This document shows, piece by piece, positions 34,560 through 45,999 of a DNA stretch of 64,000 nucleotides (positions are counted from its first letter, which is position 1; the number at the start of each line of letters is the position of its first letter). The stretch is from Pictodentalium vernedei. Lineage: Eukaryota > Mollusca > Scaphopoda > Dentaliida > Dentaliidae. Both the position numbers and the translations under genes were made by a program. The stretch covers positions 254,927,597 to 254,991,596 of the forward strand of contig CM062290.1 in assembly GCA_031216915.1 (NCBI GenBank), in the 5' to 3' direction. The notes under the pieces were generated by a model. The model was not told the DNA's origin. It did not search any database and saw only the letters and a program-made list of their open reading frames with translations.

Positions 34560-36465
34560 ACAAAGTAAAAAAGATGTGCAAAGCTCACTATTTTACAAAC
34601 ATTCTCAATGAATATAAACATAACTTGCGTAAAATATGACAGACGTTAAATGACGTCATCGACAAACGTAACGGTGCTGGTATCTTACCAAAATTCTTCA
34701 CTTATAATGATAAAGAAATTAATGACCGAATTGAAATAGCTGAAGAATTTAATAATTATTTTTCAAATATGGGGAAACGATCGAGTGAAAAAATACCCAG
34801 TATTGACAATTCATTTTACGACTTCCTCGATGTAACTTCGACAAATAATTTCTACATGTCTTCGAAGTCACAAATATTGCAAAAGCCTTGAAGTCAAAAG
34901 GTACAAAAGACTGCAACGATATTAGTTCAAAACTTATGAAGCAAATAATCGAGCCCATTGTCACGCCTTTAACACATATTTTTAATTGTTCATTCACACA
35001 AGGCTATGTTCCTGATAGAATGATGTTCCTTATAGAATGAAAATTGCAAAAGTCATTCCTATATTTAAAGCTAGTGGACAGCACCTTCTTACAAACTATA
35101 GACCAATTAGTATGCTTACCACATTTTCCAAAATCTTAGAAAAACTTATGTCGGTAAGAATTTCAAAATACCAAGATCGCTTCGGCATCTTACACACAAA
35201 CCAATATAGTTTCATGAAAAACTACAGTACGGTGCATCCAGTCATGCAACTGCTTAAACCTATATCAGAGGAAAATAACAAAAAAAGTAAAAACAGCACT
35301 TTGGCAAGATTTCTGGATCTTTCTAAAACATTCGATACAAAAGATCATGACATTTTAATGAATAAATTATACAGAATGGCATCAGGGGAATAAGTAATGA
35401 TTGATTTACAAGTTATTTATCGGACAGATTTCAGTACGCTGTATATGGTGATCACAAGTGTTGATATATCACATGGAGTTCCACAAGGTTCGATTCTCGG
35501 CCCTATTCTGTTTTTAATATATGTTAATGATATATATCATGCGACATCAATAAATCTTCTATCTTTTGTTGACGATGCTACTGGTCACTCCTCGGGTCCC
35601 AATCCAAATCTACTGGCTCTCCGTATCAACGAAGAGCACAAGACAATATTTGAATGGTGCTACACTAACCGTCTAGTTCTGAACGCTACAAAAAACAAAT
35701 ATATTTTAATTAATCCATCAAGCAGGAGAAGATTAATTCTACACCACGATTTACTAATCAATGGGCAGATTACTGGAAGAGTAGGTCTAAATGAAAAAAA
35801 AAATCAATCAAAATATTTTAGGGATACATATTGACGCGAGTCTGTCGTACAAATACCGTATATATCCTACCTCTCATCCAAAATTGCTCGTGCAAATAAA
35901 TTTCGCATTGAATAGAGTAAAATCTTTACATCCTCGTGCAGCTATGAAAACACTCTATTATGCCCTGATACACTCCCAACTAATGTATGGAATAAATATA
36001 TGTGGAAATGCTAAAACAATTAAAAGATTAATGCTCCAACAAAAACGCTCTCTCCGTATAATAAATAATAAGAGATATAATGCCCATACGGATCCCCTTC
36101 TTTGGACAACAAGATTCTTAAAAGTAAATGACCTCTTTAAACTCCAAGCGTGTCTGTTCGTACTTGACTGGCACCACAATAAATTGTCAGTATCGTTCAA
36201 TGACTTTTTTCAGACGGTAGTTAATCGTATGGGAAGAGCCAGTAGACGGACAGACCACCTTCTTCAAATCGGTAAAACTAGAACAAGATCGCTCGATAAT
36301 CTCCCAACTAACATATACCCCAGAATCTGGAATGACTAAGACCCGTATTTACGTAACATGATCAACAGAAATATTTTCAAAAAACAATTAACTTTGAAAT
36401 TACTTTCTCTCCTCACGGATAATATCGACTGTAACAATCTTTACTACCCTGGCTGTGTTACATGA
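34560..36465 (+). pseudogene. LINE reverse transcriptase, several frame breaks
   Basis: Open segments are 35,037-35,393, 35,397-35,834 and 35,791-36,339. Segment 1 has AKVIPIFKASGQ, NYRPISMLTTFSKILEKLM and FLDLSKTFD. Segment 2 has GVPQGSILGPILFLIYVNDI and FVDD, where LINE 1 has FADD, so the catalytic box is changed. Segment 3 covers the thumb and C-terminal region (ALIHSQLMYGINICG, then LLQQKRSLRIINNKRYNAHT-like sequence). The segments are in different frames or split by stops, and no functional enzyme is possible. Confidence 0.88.
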
Positions 36466-36757
36466 CAGACAGAATACTTCAAGAGTAATTGGGTGGGCGT
36501 GAATGCCTAAGAGAATACAGTTCAAACGCATATACCCAAAATCTGGTATAACTCAGACGCGTATTTACGTAACATTATCAACAGGAATATTTTCAAAACA
36601 CAATTCACGTTAAAATTACTTTCCCTTTACTTGGATAATATCGAATGTAAGAATCCTTACTGCCCTGACTGTGTTACATGACAAACAGAATTTTCCAAGA
36701 GTAATTGGGTGGGCCTGAATGCTCAAGAGAATACTGTTCAAACGCATTGCAAGAATA
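36317..36757 (+). repeat. Tandem duplication of LINE 2 coding tail
   Basis: Two adjacent units of about 215-225 bp (36,317-36,531 and 36,532-36,757). Each runs from ACCCARAATCTGG through GTATTTACGTAACAT and GACTGTGTTACATGACA-like sequence to GAGTAATTGGGTGGGC and GTTCAAACGCAT. The duplication covers the last codons, the stop and the start of the 3' UTR. It differs by about 15 percent, so it is old. Confidence 0.85.
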
Positions 36758-37233
36758 GATATACGTCTGGACATACCTCGTCTCTCGACCCCTGATTCTG
36801 GGCATCTCGTAAAAGCTGTGTCAGATAAGTAAAAAGGAAGTAATGGTCCCTCTCTTCCGCGCCTCTCGCCTTTCCCCCTGGTTAGGTCTCAAAGAATTAA
36901 TTTTATAACTAAATAGGAAAATGGTATTAATCACGATTAATTGGAATAGATTAGCTATTTTAATTATAAATTGATAACGGCAAGTTAATTGTATTGTTTG
37001 CTTACTTTCTCATTGGGCTTTAGGTGAAAAATTAAATTGGGAATAGAGTAGACCTCTTAAACGCGACTATGTGGACCATAATTTGGATTACAAATGTTAC
37101 CGAACACAGCAATTTAACTGAGAGTTCAGGGGCGGTGGGTAGGTAAGAGTGTAAGTGACACCGAGCTACCAGTGACCAAGTAGTTAATAAGAAGCCTCGC
37201 AGTCTGATTCGTTTGTTGCACAATTCAACTTTC

Positions 37234-37277
37234 CGGGAGACAACAGGTAGACAGCCAATCTGGCTATGTCATCTCCC
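37234..37277 (+). other. LINE 3'-UTR stem-loop
   Basis: GGGAGACAACAGGTAGACAG, then CCAATCTGGCTATGTC and ATCTCCC, fold as in LINE 1. The distance to the 3' end is also about 70-90 bp, which supports a conserved 3' structure. Confidence 0.6.
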
Positions 37278-37502
37278 TGTAGTATACACGTTATTACACA
37301 ACTACTATGCAGTACTTATATATGTACGTTGCCAGTGTACTGCTGAATAAAGAATCAATTAATTAATGGTGCCTGTGTCAATGGGAATAGTAAGGACTTG
37401 TTAAAACACCGCTGTATCGATCAGATCGTGATCCGGTTGCTACACACTTACACCAGGGGTGTTCATGTTTCATAAATAAACTATTGCGAAATTGAGACTG
37501 AA

Positions 37503-37740
37503 TTAAACCTTTACCTAACAAATCGACCGCATCCTCCCGCGTAATATACAAATTGAGCAGTAGGAAAACAAGTTTTCAAGACATTTCAACAAAACCATAT
37601 CATGTGACCATCAATGGAACGAGCACATTGTTCCTTTGAGGGTCACATGATATGGTTTTGTTGAAACGGTGCGAAAAATTTGAAAAATAATATTTGAAGT
37701 AAAAAAAAATTGTTATCGTCTCCGTAGGGTAAAGGATTAA
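37503..37740. mobile_element. Hairpin MITE, subfamily B, copy 2
   Basis: TTAA-flanked, ends ACCTTTACCTAACAAATCG and GTAGGGTAAAGGA. Arms ACCATATCATGTGACC and GGTCACATGATATGGT. The GAGCTC core is shortened. Confidence 0.85.
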
Positions 37741-37744
37741 GAAA

Positions 37745-38575
37745 TATAAATGAAAATGGCACCCGTGATTCGATATACTCGTACTTTTATTTCTACGATG
37801 GGATTCTGCCGTTTTGTGGAGAGGAATCTTACAAAGGATTTAGATCGAATTGGAACAGAGTGGTGAAATTTTCGAAATTCCACTTTTATAACCACCCAAC
37901 TGCAGCAACAAAATCAACAATAACTGAGCAAATGAGAACGTGACTAGGTAACCAACACACACAACAGAGTCATGTGGTGTGTTGTCGTACAGTGTCCCTG
38001 AATGCATTTCGTTTAGATGGGTTTGGAGCTGTGTATAGAATAGAATACAATGTCGCAGCAGACGAAAAAAAGTACAGCCTCATTTAAATTATTCCACGTA
38101 CAATATCAATATTACATATTGATTATAGGTTCAAACATTTTACGTCAGCCACTCACAATGCACTTATCGATAAAAAAAACAACACTAAGACCATAAAAAC
38201 ATGCCATCAAACTTTGTGGAGCAACATAAAGAACTATATAGAGCAGAAGTTTTATTTAGCAGTGACTACCGGCAACATTAACTGGCCCAATGCTAAATTA
38301 TTCAGAAATCATAAAGTAAATAGCGCCCCCGTATCCCAAATTTCAAATCGAACGCAATTAGGCGAGAGATTTCGAACCTACTTTCGCCTTTTTTCAATTT
38401 ATTGACACTGCAACGGAATCAAAGTAGATTGGGAAGTAGTATGTCTCGCACCTTTCGTCCCTCATCCGGTGGATTTCATTGTGGATCTCATAGGTGACGT
38501 GATATTCGCGTGACCCAGTGACGTCATGTGGGTCTGTCATGGTAGTCTGAGTGAGCGGCCATGTTGTGGCGCCAT
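37745..38575. other. Intergenic, nothing recognised
   Basis: No supported gene. A 63-codon frame at 38,214-38,405 shows no motif. Confidence 0.4.
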
Positions 38576-38578
38576 CCC

Positions 38579-39710
38579 CATAGTGATACGTGATGTCAGT
38601 GCGTATGCACAGTGACGCGTGTTTTCATCGTCCGTTTTGTTTACTGGAGGCCGCCATGTTGGTTTCTACGGTACCACATGGTTGCTATGTGACCCAAAGT
38701 CCACAAGTGTATGTACTAGATACCAAGTATGATAGTGGTATGGACTCGTCAGGCGATAGTAGTGTAATGATAGGTACCGAGAGTCATAGTCTCACAAGTC
38801 ATTAGTAATGGTACAATGTTGCAATGTTGGTAGATCGCTATCGTAAAGTGTATACAACAGAGGCCAATCAAAGGATAGATACCTGAAGTCGTCGACGCCA
38901 ACGGTATGACTACTAGGAGTAAGGAGCTGTTGAGGTGCTTGGAATCTCACTTATGGACTCCCTTTTATGGAATCCAACTGAGAGAATCCCTTTTTAGCTA
39001 ATGTCTGTGATTATAGAATCACTATTTTCCAGGGTGAGGAAAAGGTCGTATGTGTTGTGAGAACATCGTGCATTTTCACATAAGCACACATCGGCACATC
39101 TAGCATGTGCCCATATGCTGCATGCGATGTGTACACATTGTTACAGGTTGTGTACTGGTACATAGACACACATAGAAAGTCTAGCATATATAGAACAGGT
39201 CAATAAATGGAGAGAATAGGGATACGCAGAAAACAAGGATTCTGGGAGACTCCGAGCCAAAATATAGAGTACCATTCGAGGATATTTGCCGTTAAAAATT
39301 TGGCGATAAAATGTCGGGTTGCTTGTGGTGATTATGTGGAGAAACAGTGGATTTGGGGAAAACCCGAACCACCAAACGTACTTCTGTACAGTGGAACGCA
39401 TCTCTAGAATGCACACACACACACTATTTATGGCTACTCAAACAAACTCTAAATTGCAGTTTCCCCAAGTCCATTTTGGTGATATTTTGGTGATTTTGGA
39501 TAGACATCGGGTCCATTTGAGTAATTAGATGTACTTCCGTTCAATCGAACACAACCGCCGAACATATTTCATCCTATTAGCGGACTTTGGATCACAGCAC
39601 AACCACGTCCCGCAAACCAAGATGACGGGCCCCAGTAAACAAAATGGACGAAAGAAACACTTGTTACCCGAATAACTCACGCTTCGCATGCGTACTAGCA
39701 TCACTATGTT
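38579..39710. mobile_element. Element with long terminal inverted repeats
   Basis: Left arm about 38,579-38,720 (CATAGTGATACGTGATGTCA, CATCGTCCGTTTTGTTTACT, CAAAGTCC). It pairs imperfectly with the right arm 39,575-39,710 (GGACTTTGGATC, AGTAAACAAAATGGACG, GCATGCGTACTAGCATCACT). The arms are about 135 bp and the interior is 850 bp without coding motifs. Superfamily unknown; no target duplication was found. Confidence 0.7.
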
Positions 39711-40009
39711 TTTAATACAATTGACACCGTTTGAACCCGACAACGCGAACACTGCAAAAGTATGATCTGAGCAATACTCGGTCGCTTTCGCTTCGATGCA
39801 AGGGACGAAGATGGCCCAGCTTATAAAATCACTGCAATCGGAATATTTAACCCATTTTCGTTTTACTGTGTTTACAATAGCTTTTCAGTATAAAAAGGTC
39901 GTTATACGAGTCTTTCACAGGGTAAACAGAAACGACCGTGGCGATTTAAGGGCATTAATGGACTTCCGGCAGTGACAAATACACGAAAATCGTCCAGATC
40001 GCACGCTTT

Positions 40010-40134
40010 AAATTCAGTTGCGTTAAAAAGCAACCCAAATCAACTGGGTTGAGCGAATATGAAACCAAAATGGGCCCATATCCACTCAACCCAGTTGATT
40101 TGGGTTACAGTTTAATCCAACAGATTTTAGAAAG
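40010..40134. mobile_element. MITE J, copy 3
   Basis: Palindrome CCCAAATCAACTGGGTTGAG with CTCAACCCAGTTGATTTGGG, ending CAGATTTTAGA. The ends are diverged. Confidence 0.75.
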
Positions 40135-40300
40135 CACATTGGGCTTATAGTCTTTAATTTGACACATCATTGGAGTGGGGGTGGTCATTACTCCGGCATC
40201 AACCAGTGCAATCACCGACTGAAAATTAATATCAAAACACGTAGAAAAACAAAGAATTTGGAGCGTAAACACATCAGCTATGATAATCGTGTGTGCTCTC

Positions 40301-40551
40301 ATAACCCTTTACCCAACGTAACGGCCAAAATCGGCCAGCGCTATTCTCAAAAATCGCCAATTAATTTTCAAAATATTTTCATTTTTTGTCTCAAAAACAT
40401 AGGTTATGACCCCTCGTTGGAACGAGCTCGTCGAGCTCGTTCCAACGAGGGGTCATAACCTATGTTTTTGAGACAAAAAATGAAAAAAATTAGTTATTCA
40501 AGAATTTTTTTTGCAAGTGTCGTCTGCTTTTCATGTTAGGTAAAGGGTTAA
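40301..40551. mobile_element. Hairpin MITE, subfamily A, copy 8 (reverse)
   Basis: ATAACCCTTTACCCAACG (left TTAA changed by one base) to TTAGGTAAAGGGTTAA. The palindrome around GGAACGAGCTCGTCGAGCTC looks perfect. Confidence 0.9.
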
Positions 40552-40559
40552 ACTAATTT

Positions 40560-41220
40560 ATTTACTATTTCCAAATAATTTGACTCTTATTTGGCAAAGA
40601 AGAATATATGGGGGACTAAAACATGCAAACCGTCCTGCTCCACCCCCGATGGGCGTAACAAACAAGTTTTTTCTACTCCCAACAGAAAAATGTTGGATGT
40701 GTAGTGTGGTCTGGGTTTATATGTATAACTCTCTAAATTTTTGGTGCATCATAAGTAGCTCTCTAGACAGGCAATCCTGGCCGTGAGAGGTATGAACAAT
40801 TGTTTCACTGTTTCGACCAAGGGAAAATACTCGTTATTCGAAATATTGACAGAATCAAAAGACAGTTTGTCTCACTAACCGTTTTTTTACCTTTCTGTTC
40901 TTTTTCATGTTTTGACTGACTTTAATGCAGCTAAATTACATAATTACATGTCATGTAAATGTGTATTTCAAATGCTTCACTACACATTCTCTGCCTGCTC
41001 TTGAAGGCACCGATCCAACAGAGGCCAACGCGTAAAACTCAGTTGCATACAATAGTGTTTTTTATAGTTGATGTGCGAATGTTTCGTCCCATTTTTTTGG
41101 AAAAAAAACATAAAGAAAATGATATTAAAGTTCTGAGATGATTTCCCAAGAAACATGTTCAGTGTTTATTATTGACATCGTTGTCTCATTTGAGTTTCAC
41201 TTACCTCCCTACGCACAGAT
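40560..41220. other. Intergenic, nothing recognised
   Basis: No gene or repeat supported. Confidence 0.4.
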
Positions 41221-41221
41221 T

Positions 41222-41302
41222 GGGAAATATCAAAATTTCAACTTAGAAATTATTCCCATAATAGGACTAGGAATTTAACCAATTCAGTCAGGTGCAGTGC
41301 AG
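41222..41302. repeat. MITE C, half copy
   Basis: CAAAATTTCAA, TTATTCCCATAAT and TTAACCAATTCAGTC correspond to one arm of MITE C in reverse. The rest is absent. Confidence 0.6.
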
Positions 41303-41629
41303 TCGCCGTGGATTGGTCGTAATCCACGCGTGAACAGTGATGTCCACGCATGCGTTTACTAGGTAATAAAAATCACAGGAAGCAAAATTTTAATTAATGA
41401 AGCAGCAGGTTATATTGAGAGTTATAGTAATCCATTTTTGTCAACCTAACAACATTTGTTCCCAGAGATCGCACCCATTAATCGGGTTTTTGTGTATGAA
41501 CAAGAAGAAAAATATTAGAATGTTTTATTTATCGGAAAATTAAACGTCTCTGCAACTAATCATAATAGTTATTTGCTGATGCATTTTTCACAATAAAATG
41601 TACGTTACTTGTCCAAACAGGTTCATATC

Positions 41630-41707
41630 TACATTCTAAAACCAGTTGTTCTTAAATCAACCCAGTTAATTTGGGTTGATTTTTAACCCAACTGAATTTA
41701 GAGTGTA
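41630..41707. mobile_element. MITE J, short copy 4
   Basis: TACATTCTAAAACCAGTTG to CAACTGAATTTAGAGTGTA with TA at both ends. This is a shortened version (78 bp) lacking the inner GAACCCAATTGGGTTC palindrome. Confidence 0.8.
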
Positions 41708-41709
41708 GA

Positions 41710-42970
41710 GAGGACTACGATAGAACGGCAGGTACCTATCGGAAAAGAAACCAAATGCGCTAAAGTCTCATATAAACTATCCGTCAGCTTAAAAATCCAA
41801 GATGTCGACTTCAACCAACAATAATAGACAACGAAAAAGGGTGTCACCTGAATAATACGTTATGCGCAGTTACGACCCTCAGCAGTGTAGTATTGACGTC
41901 CCAACATGACTCGAGCGTCCACAGGACATTCCCCGTGATACTCATTACGCATCCCGGAACAATCACACCTCATCTCGGGACTCAACCCCGCCTTGTTTCT
42001 AACATACTACTTGTTCGTATTGCTAGTGTTTGTGGGAATTTGTCTGCTCTCGAACCCCTCACCCATTCCCCGCCGCACACAAACATTAAGGAAAGCTTCT
42101 TACTTAACTTGAGATAGTTTGAAAACATGGTCTGAAATCTCTGTGCCTAACAACAGGGAACAGATTATTTTCAGCGTTAACAGGCCAATGTGTAAGAAAA
42201 TTAAAATCTGGAAAAACATTAAATTCCCGTCCAAATCTTCAGGGGGAAAGCGGTCGACCCTCTGAAACCTCCTGCTGTGAACAATCCGTCGTTTTAATCT
42301 TACTGGGAGCTAGCAAGAAGGTGTCCAAAGACTCGGTGACCGAAGATTCACAGGTTCGATTTGTCTCTACAAACCGTTTGAAGTCGAGAAAAATGCACAT
42401 TTTTTCTGTATATTTAGCAAATTCCCCAGAGGTCCGTGAGTCCCAAATACGGTCTTTGTGTATTGTATTCGTACCATAACACTAAGACACATGGACTACC
42501 ACCGATATATATATCAGTGCCTATGTGTCCTTGTATGACTGTGTCATTTCAAGTTCGAAATACTTCCTTCGTCACTGGCATGTGTGGTCGTGTTGAATTA
42601 GTGTCGTATTAGTACACCAACACTCATGTAATTGTTTTGGGCTTGTTTCAAGAATCCGTAGAAATGAATAAAAAGAACGAAATTTGTTTGTACCCATGAA
42701 TGACAATCTAAATCGTGGATCAATAAAAATAAAAATAGATTTTGAAGGGATGATTATGATACTATAATGTGTGCCATTCACACAGCATGCAAAAGCAGAT
42801 CTTGTAAATTAGTCTTTTGAATAACAAAAAGAAACACTAGTTCTTTGACGTAATTACCATAATTTGCATGGCATGCTCTCATTGTAAGGCTTATACAAAT
42901 TCTTGTTTCTCAGCAATTTCCCCTCAATTTTATGATGATTGGTGAGGGAGGGAAGCGTTTTTCTTCTTTT
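41710..42970. other. Intergenic, nothing recognised
   Basis: No supported gene. A small palindromic stretch ACCGATATATATATCAG lies near 42,502. Confidence 0.4.
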
Positions 42971-42974
42971 TATG

Positions 42975-43768
42975 TTGACTCATGAATAGGGACCTGCGAA
43001 CAGTTCGAGATTCGATTCGGCTCAAAACCGCAGCGATGAATCGATTCGGCTCGAAATCAATCACCGAGGTTCTACATTTTCGAGTCCAAGCCCACTTCCA
43101 TTTAAAAGAATGTACATCCGTTATATTAGACATGAATATCGTTAACTTTTAACCCGCTAAGTGTTTCCAAAATATGTTTTATCAAATCTAGTCATGGCTG
43201 CTATGAAGCAGCCATGACTAGATTTGATGAACAACTCAACTAAATTTAACTCAAGAAATCATTGGTGAAAAACATCATGCCATTTAAAGAGGGACAGTTT
43301 GATTGTGTTCAAATTATACTTATATCAGTGGCAAGAGAAATCCTCTCCTGGGCAGTAATATCTGTCAGCAGCATGTAGGGAGTTAATACGTGCGAAATCC
43401 CCGCCGCTTTCATGATAGAAAATAACGTTCACGTAATTTCTTACTATTTCTATCTTGCACGGATCAACGAGGATCAAACAGAGAACTTTCGACCACCAAA
43501 AGCAACAGATAATATAGTCATTTCATCATTTTCACCGTTCCCTTCACGATTCTAACAGATTTGGGCTCGTCTAATTTATACCACCACGCGTATGCTGGAG
43601 TATCGTTGCCTGAGTGCTAGAATGTTCTATGTCCCCTATGGGACATAGACATTCTAGCACTCAGGCGATGGCATGTCTACCTATCACAGTTCACTCCACT
43701 GGTTGACACCAGGATTCAAGATTCGATTGGATTCGAAATCGGAGGTTCGCAGGTCCCTTTTGAGTCGG
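42975..43768. mobile_element. Non-autonomous element K with inner hairpins
   Basis: The ends read TAGGGACCTGCGAAC (42,987) and GTTCGCAGGTCCC (43,745). Inside are two strong hairpins: 43,187-43,222 (ATCTAGTCATGGCTGC and mirror, TGAAGC loop region) and 43,608-43,669 (TGCTAGAATGTTCTATGTCC and mirror). No transposase frame. The hairpins may be separate younger MITEs. Confidence 0.65.
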
Positions 43769-44401
43769 TAAGTGTTTATTTTCCATGTCTGTTCCTTTTT
43801 ACGTTGCAAAATGTCATTGAAGTGGAATACTCTTTACTTGAAATCTGATTTTCTAAATTTTATCGCCGAATTTCAATTTCAACTGGCATATTTTGCTACA
43901 AATATTTATCACGCCTTCAGTTATCACTGTTCCTACCAATATTTAACATCTTTTCGCCCCTTTCATGCCAGAAAACCGTTCAATGTCTGAAAGCAATACC
44001 CCTAAATATGCATTTTTCATAACGATATGTCAGTTGATAAAGATAAGACGGCCTGGGGAGAAATGATTGGTCGACCTGATCTATCCAATTTAAGATTTTC
44101 CAACCAGGCCGACTTATCCTTCTCCTCAATACCCACCTTATGAAAAATTCAGAATTGAAGATTCAAGGTTGAAATTTTAAACATTTCGTGGTCATGGAAG
44201 TGTCCCGTAGGTGCCAGACATTGAAAGGGGTATTAGTTGATGGCGGTTTACTAATTATTTTTGGACAAATATGCCGGTTGAAACGGAAATTCGGGGATAA
44301 AAAATGAACAGTCAGAGATTCTCGCGGAGATTATTCCCTTGGCTCAATAAATTAGGGGTGAAAATGAAAATATTTACGTAGAATGAACACTTACCGACTC
44401 A
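43763..44401. mobile_element. Long foldback element M
   Basis: Ends GAGTCGGTAAGTGTT and AACACTTACCGACTC are exact 15-bp inverted repeats. Imperfect inner arms pair, for example GGCATATTTTGC with a matching ACAAATATGCC, and AATACCCC with GGGGTATT. It overlaps the right end of element K by a few bases. Non-coding. Confidence 0.7.
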
Positions 44402-45219
44402 GAACGTCCGTTTTCGTCACTCTCTTCCGCCATTTTCTCCGTCAAATACCTTTTAAACAAACATGTATCTAACGCGCGCGCGAAACTACGAAAAAGGCCG
44501 ACTTATCTTCCGGCAGGCCGAGTTGTCGGGATATCCGGTGTGCTTATGAACTTGTCAAGATATAGTTGGTTAAATGTTTAGTCCTGCAAGTGCAGAATGG
44601 TACCATCGAAGAGATTTCCAGGTAAAAAATAGTGATGGGGCAGATTTTCAATGAACAGGAAGGAGTCTGAGAAACCAGATTCATCTTAAATAGCCTGATA
44701 CCGACGTTTTCTTTTAGTAGACATCTTTCTCACATGACTGCAATCGGTGTGGATTTGTGGAATCCAGATTACACAACGGCAAGATGACATTCCAAGTAAA
44801 TTAATTTTGATGCCTCGGCCATAAAATGTAGTGGCGAAGAGAGTTTTTTTCAGATGAGGAATAGAAAACCGCCGTAAAGTGTCCAACAGAAGGTAATGAT
44901 GCACAGACGTGCCGCGTGTGCAGACAAAATTCTGCAATTCTGTCCAAAAGTTAAAAAAAAATGCATAAGGTTGTTTTCATCCACACCCCAGTCCTCAGAT
45001 ACGTTTCGAAAAAAAATATATTTAAAAGGGTAACCCTTCTTACTCCCATTTGACAGGTGGCTATTGTTTTTAGCATAAACAGATGACGTTGAAAGTAAAA
45101 ATGAAATGCGATAGAATACTCATTTTCAGACAAATCCTTAAGAGGGAAATCGGCCGCTCCTACCCAAACTATATCTCGCCACTAATGAACTAGAAAGGGG
45201 TGGAGGAGGAAAATGTATA
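44402..45219. other. Intergenic, nothing recognised
   Basis: Two short minus-strand frames (44,686-44,937; 44,951-45,133) lack motifs. GGCCGACTTATCTTCCGG near 44,495 echoes GGCCGACTTATCC inside element M. Confidence 0.4.
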
Positions 45220-45365
45220 GTGTTAAGTAGGGATGCACGGTATATCGATAAACCGATATATACCGGTATTCAAACCAATATCGACTGAATACCGGTGTAA
45301 TTACAAAAATATCGGTTTATCGTCGTTATTTATTTCCCCACAATTTAATTTTCAAGATGTCTTCA

Positions 45366-45720
45366 GTTTTTTAACCGTAGCCCCGAATGAATAATATTAT
45401 TCCTTTATCCAAGGAATCGTCTGCTCATAATACACAAATTCAGCAGTTGAAAAAATAATTTTCAAAAATTTCAACAAAACTATATCATGTGACTCCTTAT
45501 TGGAACGAGCTCATTGAGCTCGTTCCAATGAGGGGTCACATGATATAGTTTTGTTGAAATCTTTGGGGAAAATCTGATAAACTAATTTTGAAAATAATAT
45601 ATTTTGATATCGTCTGCATTAGGTAATGGTTTTTCGAACCGCATCATCAAGGCATGCTAATTCCTTCCGACTGTGATGCCTCAAGTCTTGATTGTGGTAC
45701 TTGTGTTCATATATCTGAAC
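45366..45720. repeat. Hairpin element D, interrupted copy 3
   Basis: TTTTTAACCGTAGCCCCGAA at the left, and GCATCATCAAGGCATGC plus GACTGTGATGCCTCAAGTC at the right, match elements at 2.8 and 49.1 kb. A MITE B lies between the two parts. Confidence 0.55.
45393..45632. mobile_element. Hairpin MITE, subfamily B, copy 3
   Basis: Drifted ends CCTTTATCCAAGGAATCG and GCATTAGGTAATGG. Arms ACTATATCATGTGACTCC with mirror, core GGAACGAGCTCATTGAGCTC. It is the innermost layer in the nested hAT. Confidence 0.85.
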
Positions 45721-45894
45721 AGTTTTCGATATACCGGTATACCACGGTATGTTTTTGAATACCGATACCGGTATTCAGTTTTGAATATCGTGCAGCCCTA
45801 GTGTTAAGGATGTCGATTTTCATTTCTTGGAGGTTTCCGTTTGCAATAAAACTCTAACGTCTCGGGAAGAACAGTAAGGATAACTTCGACATTA

Positions 45895-45993
45895 TACACC
45901 CTAAAATCAGAAATCAACTCAAATCAACTGGGTTGAGTGTATGAACCCAATTGGGTTCACATTCACTCAACCCAGTTTATTTGGGTTGATTTA
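45895..45993. mobile_element. MITE J, copy 5
   Basis: TACACCCTAAAATCAG at the left, palindrome CAACTGGGTTGAGTG with CACTCAACCCAGTT and inner GAACCCAATTGGGTTC. The right end is lost. Confidence 0.75.
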
Positions 45994-45999
45994 CGGTTG

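Larger units (their letters stand above)
34420..37345 (+). mobile_element. LINE 2: 5'-truncated non-LTR retrotransposon
   Basis: A plus-strand relative of LINE 1. It starts within the region just after the endonuclease (a P-L-M-T-R-G-like stretch near 34,440, matching P-W-M-T-T-G-L in LINE 1) and ends near 37,345 with GAATAAAGAATCAATTAATT. Short 5' truncation is usual for LINEs. Several frame breaks make it older than LINE 1. Confidence 0.85.
45228..45800. mobile_element. hAT-like element with nested insertions
   Basis: Ends TAGGGATGCACGGTAT and ATATCGTGCAGCCCTA with a perfect 8-bp duplication GTGTTAAG (45,220-45,227 and 45,801-45,808). Subterminal ACCGGTATTCAAA/TTTGAATACCGATACCGGT repeats are typical of animal hATs with TAGGG-TGCACGATAT ends. 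The interior consists of another hairpin element (D) that itself holds a TTAA-type MITE. No transposase. Confidence 0.9.
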
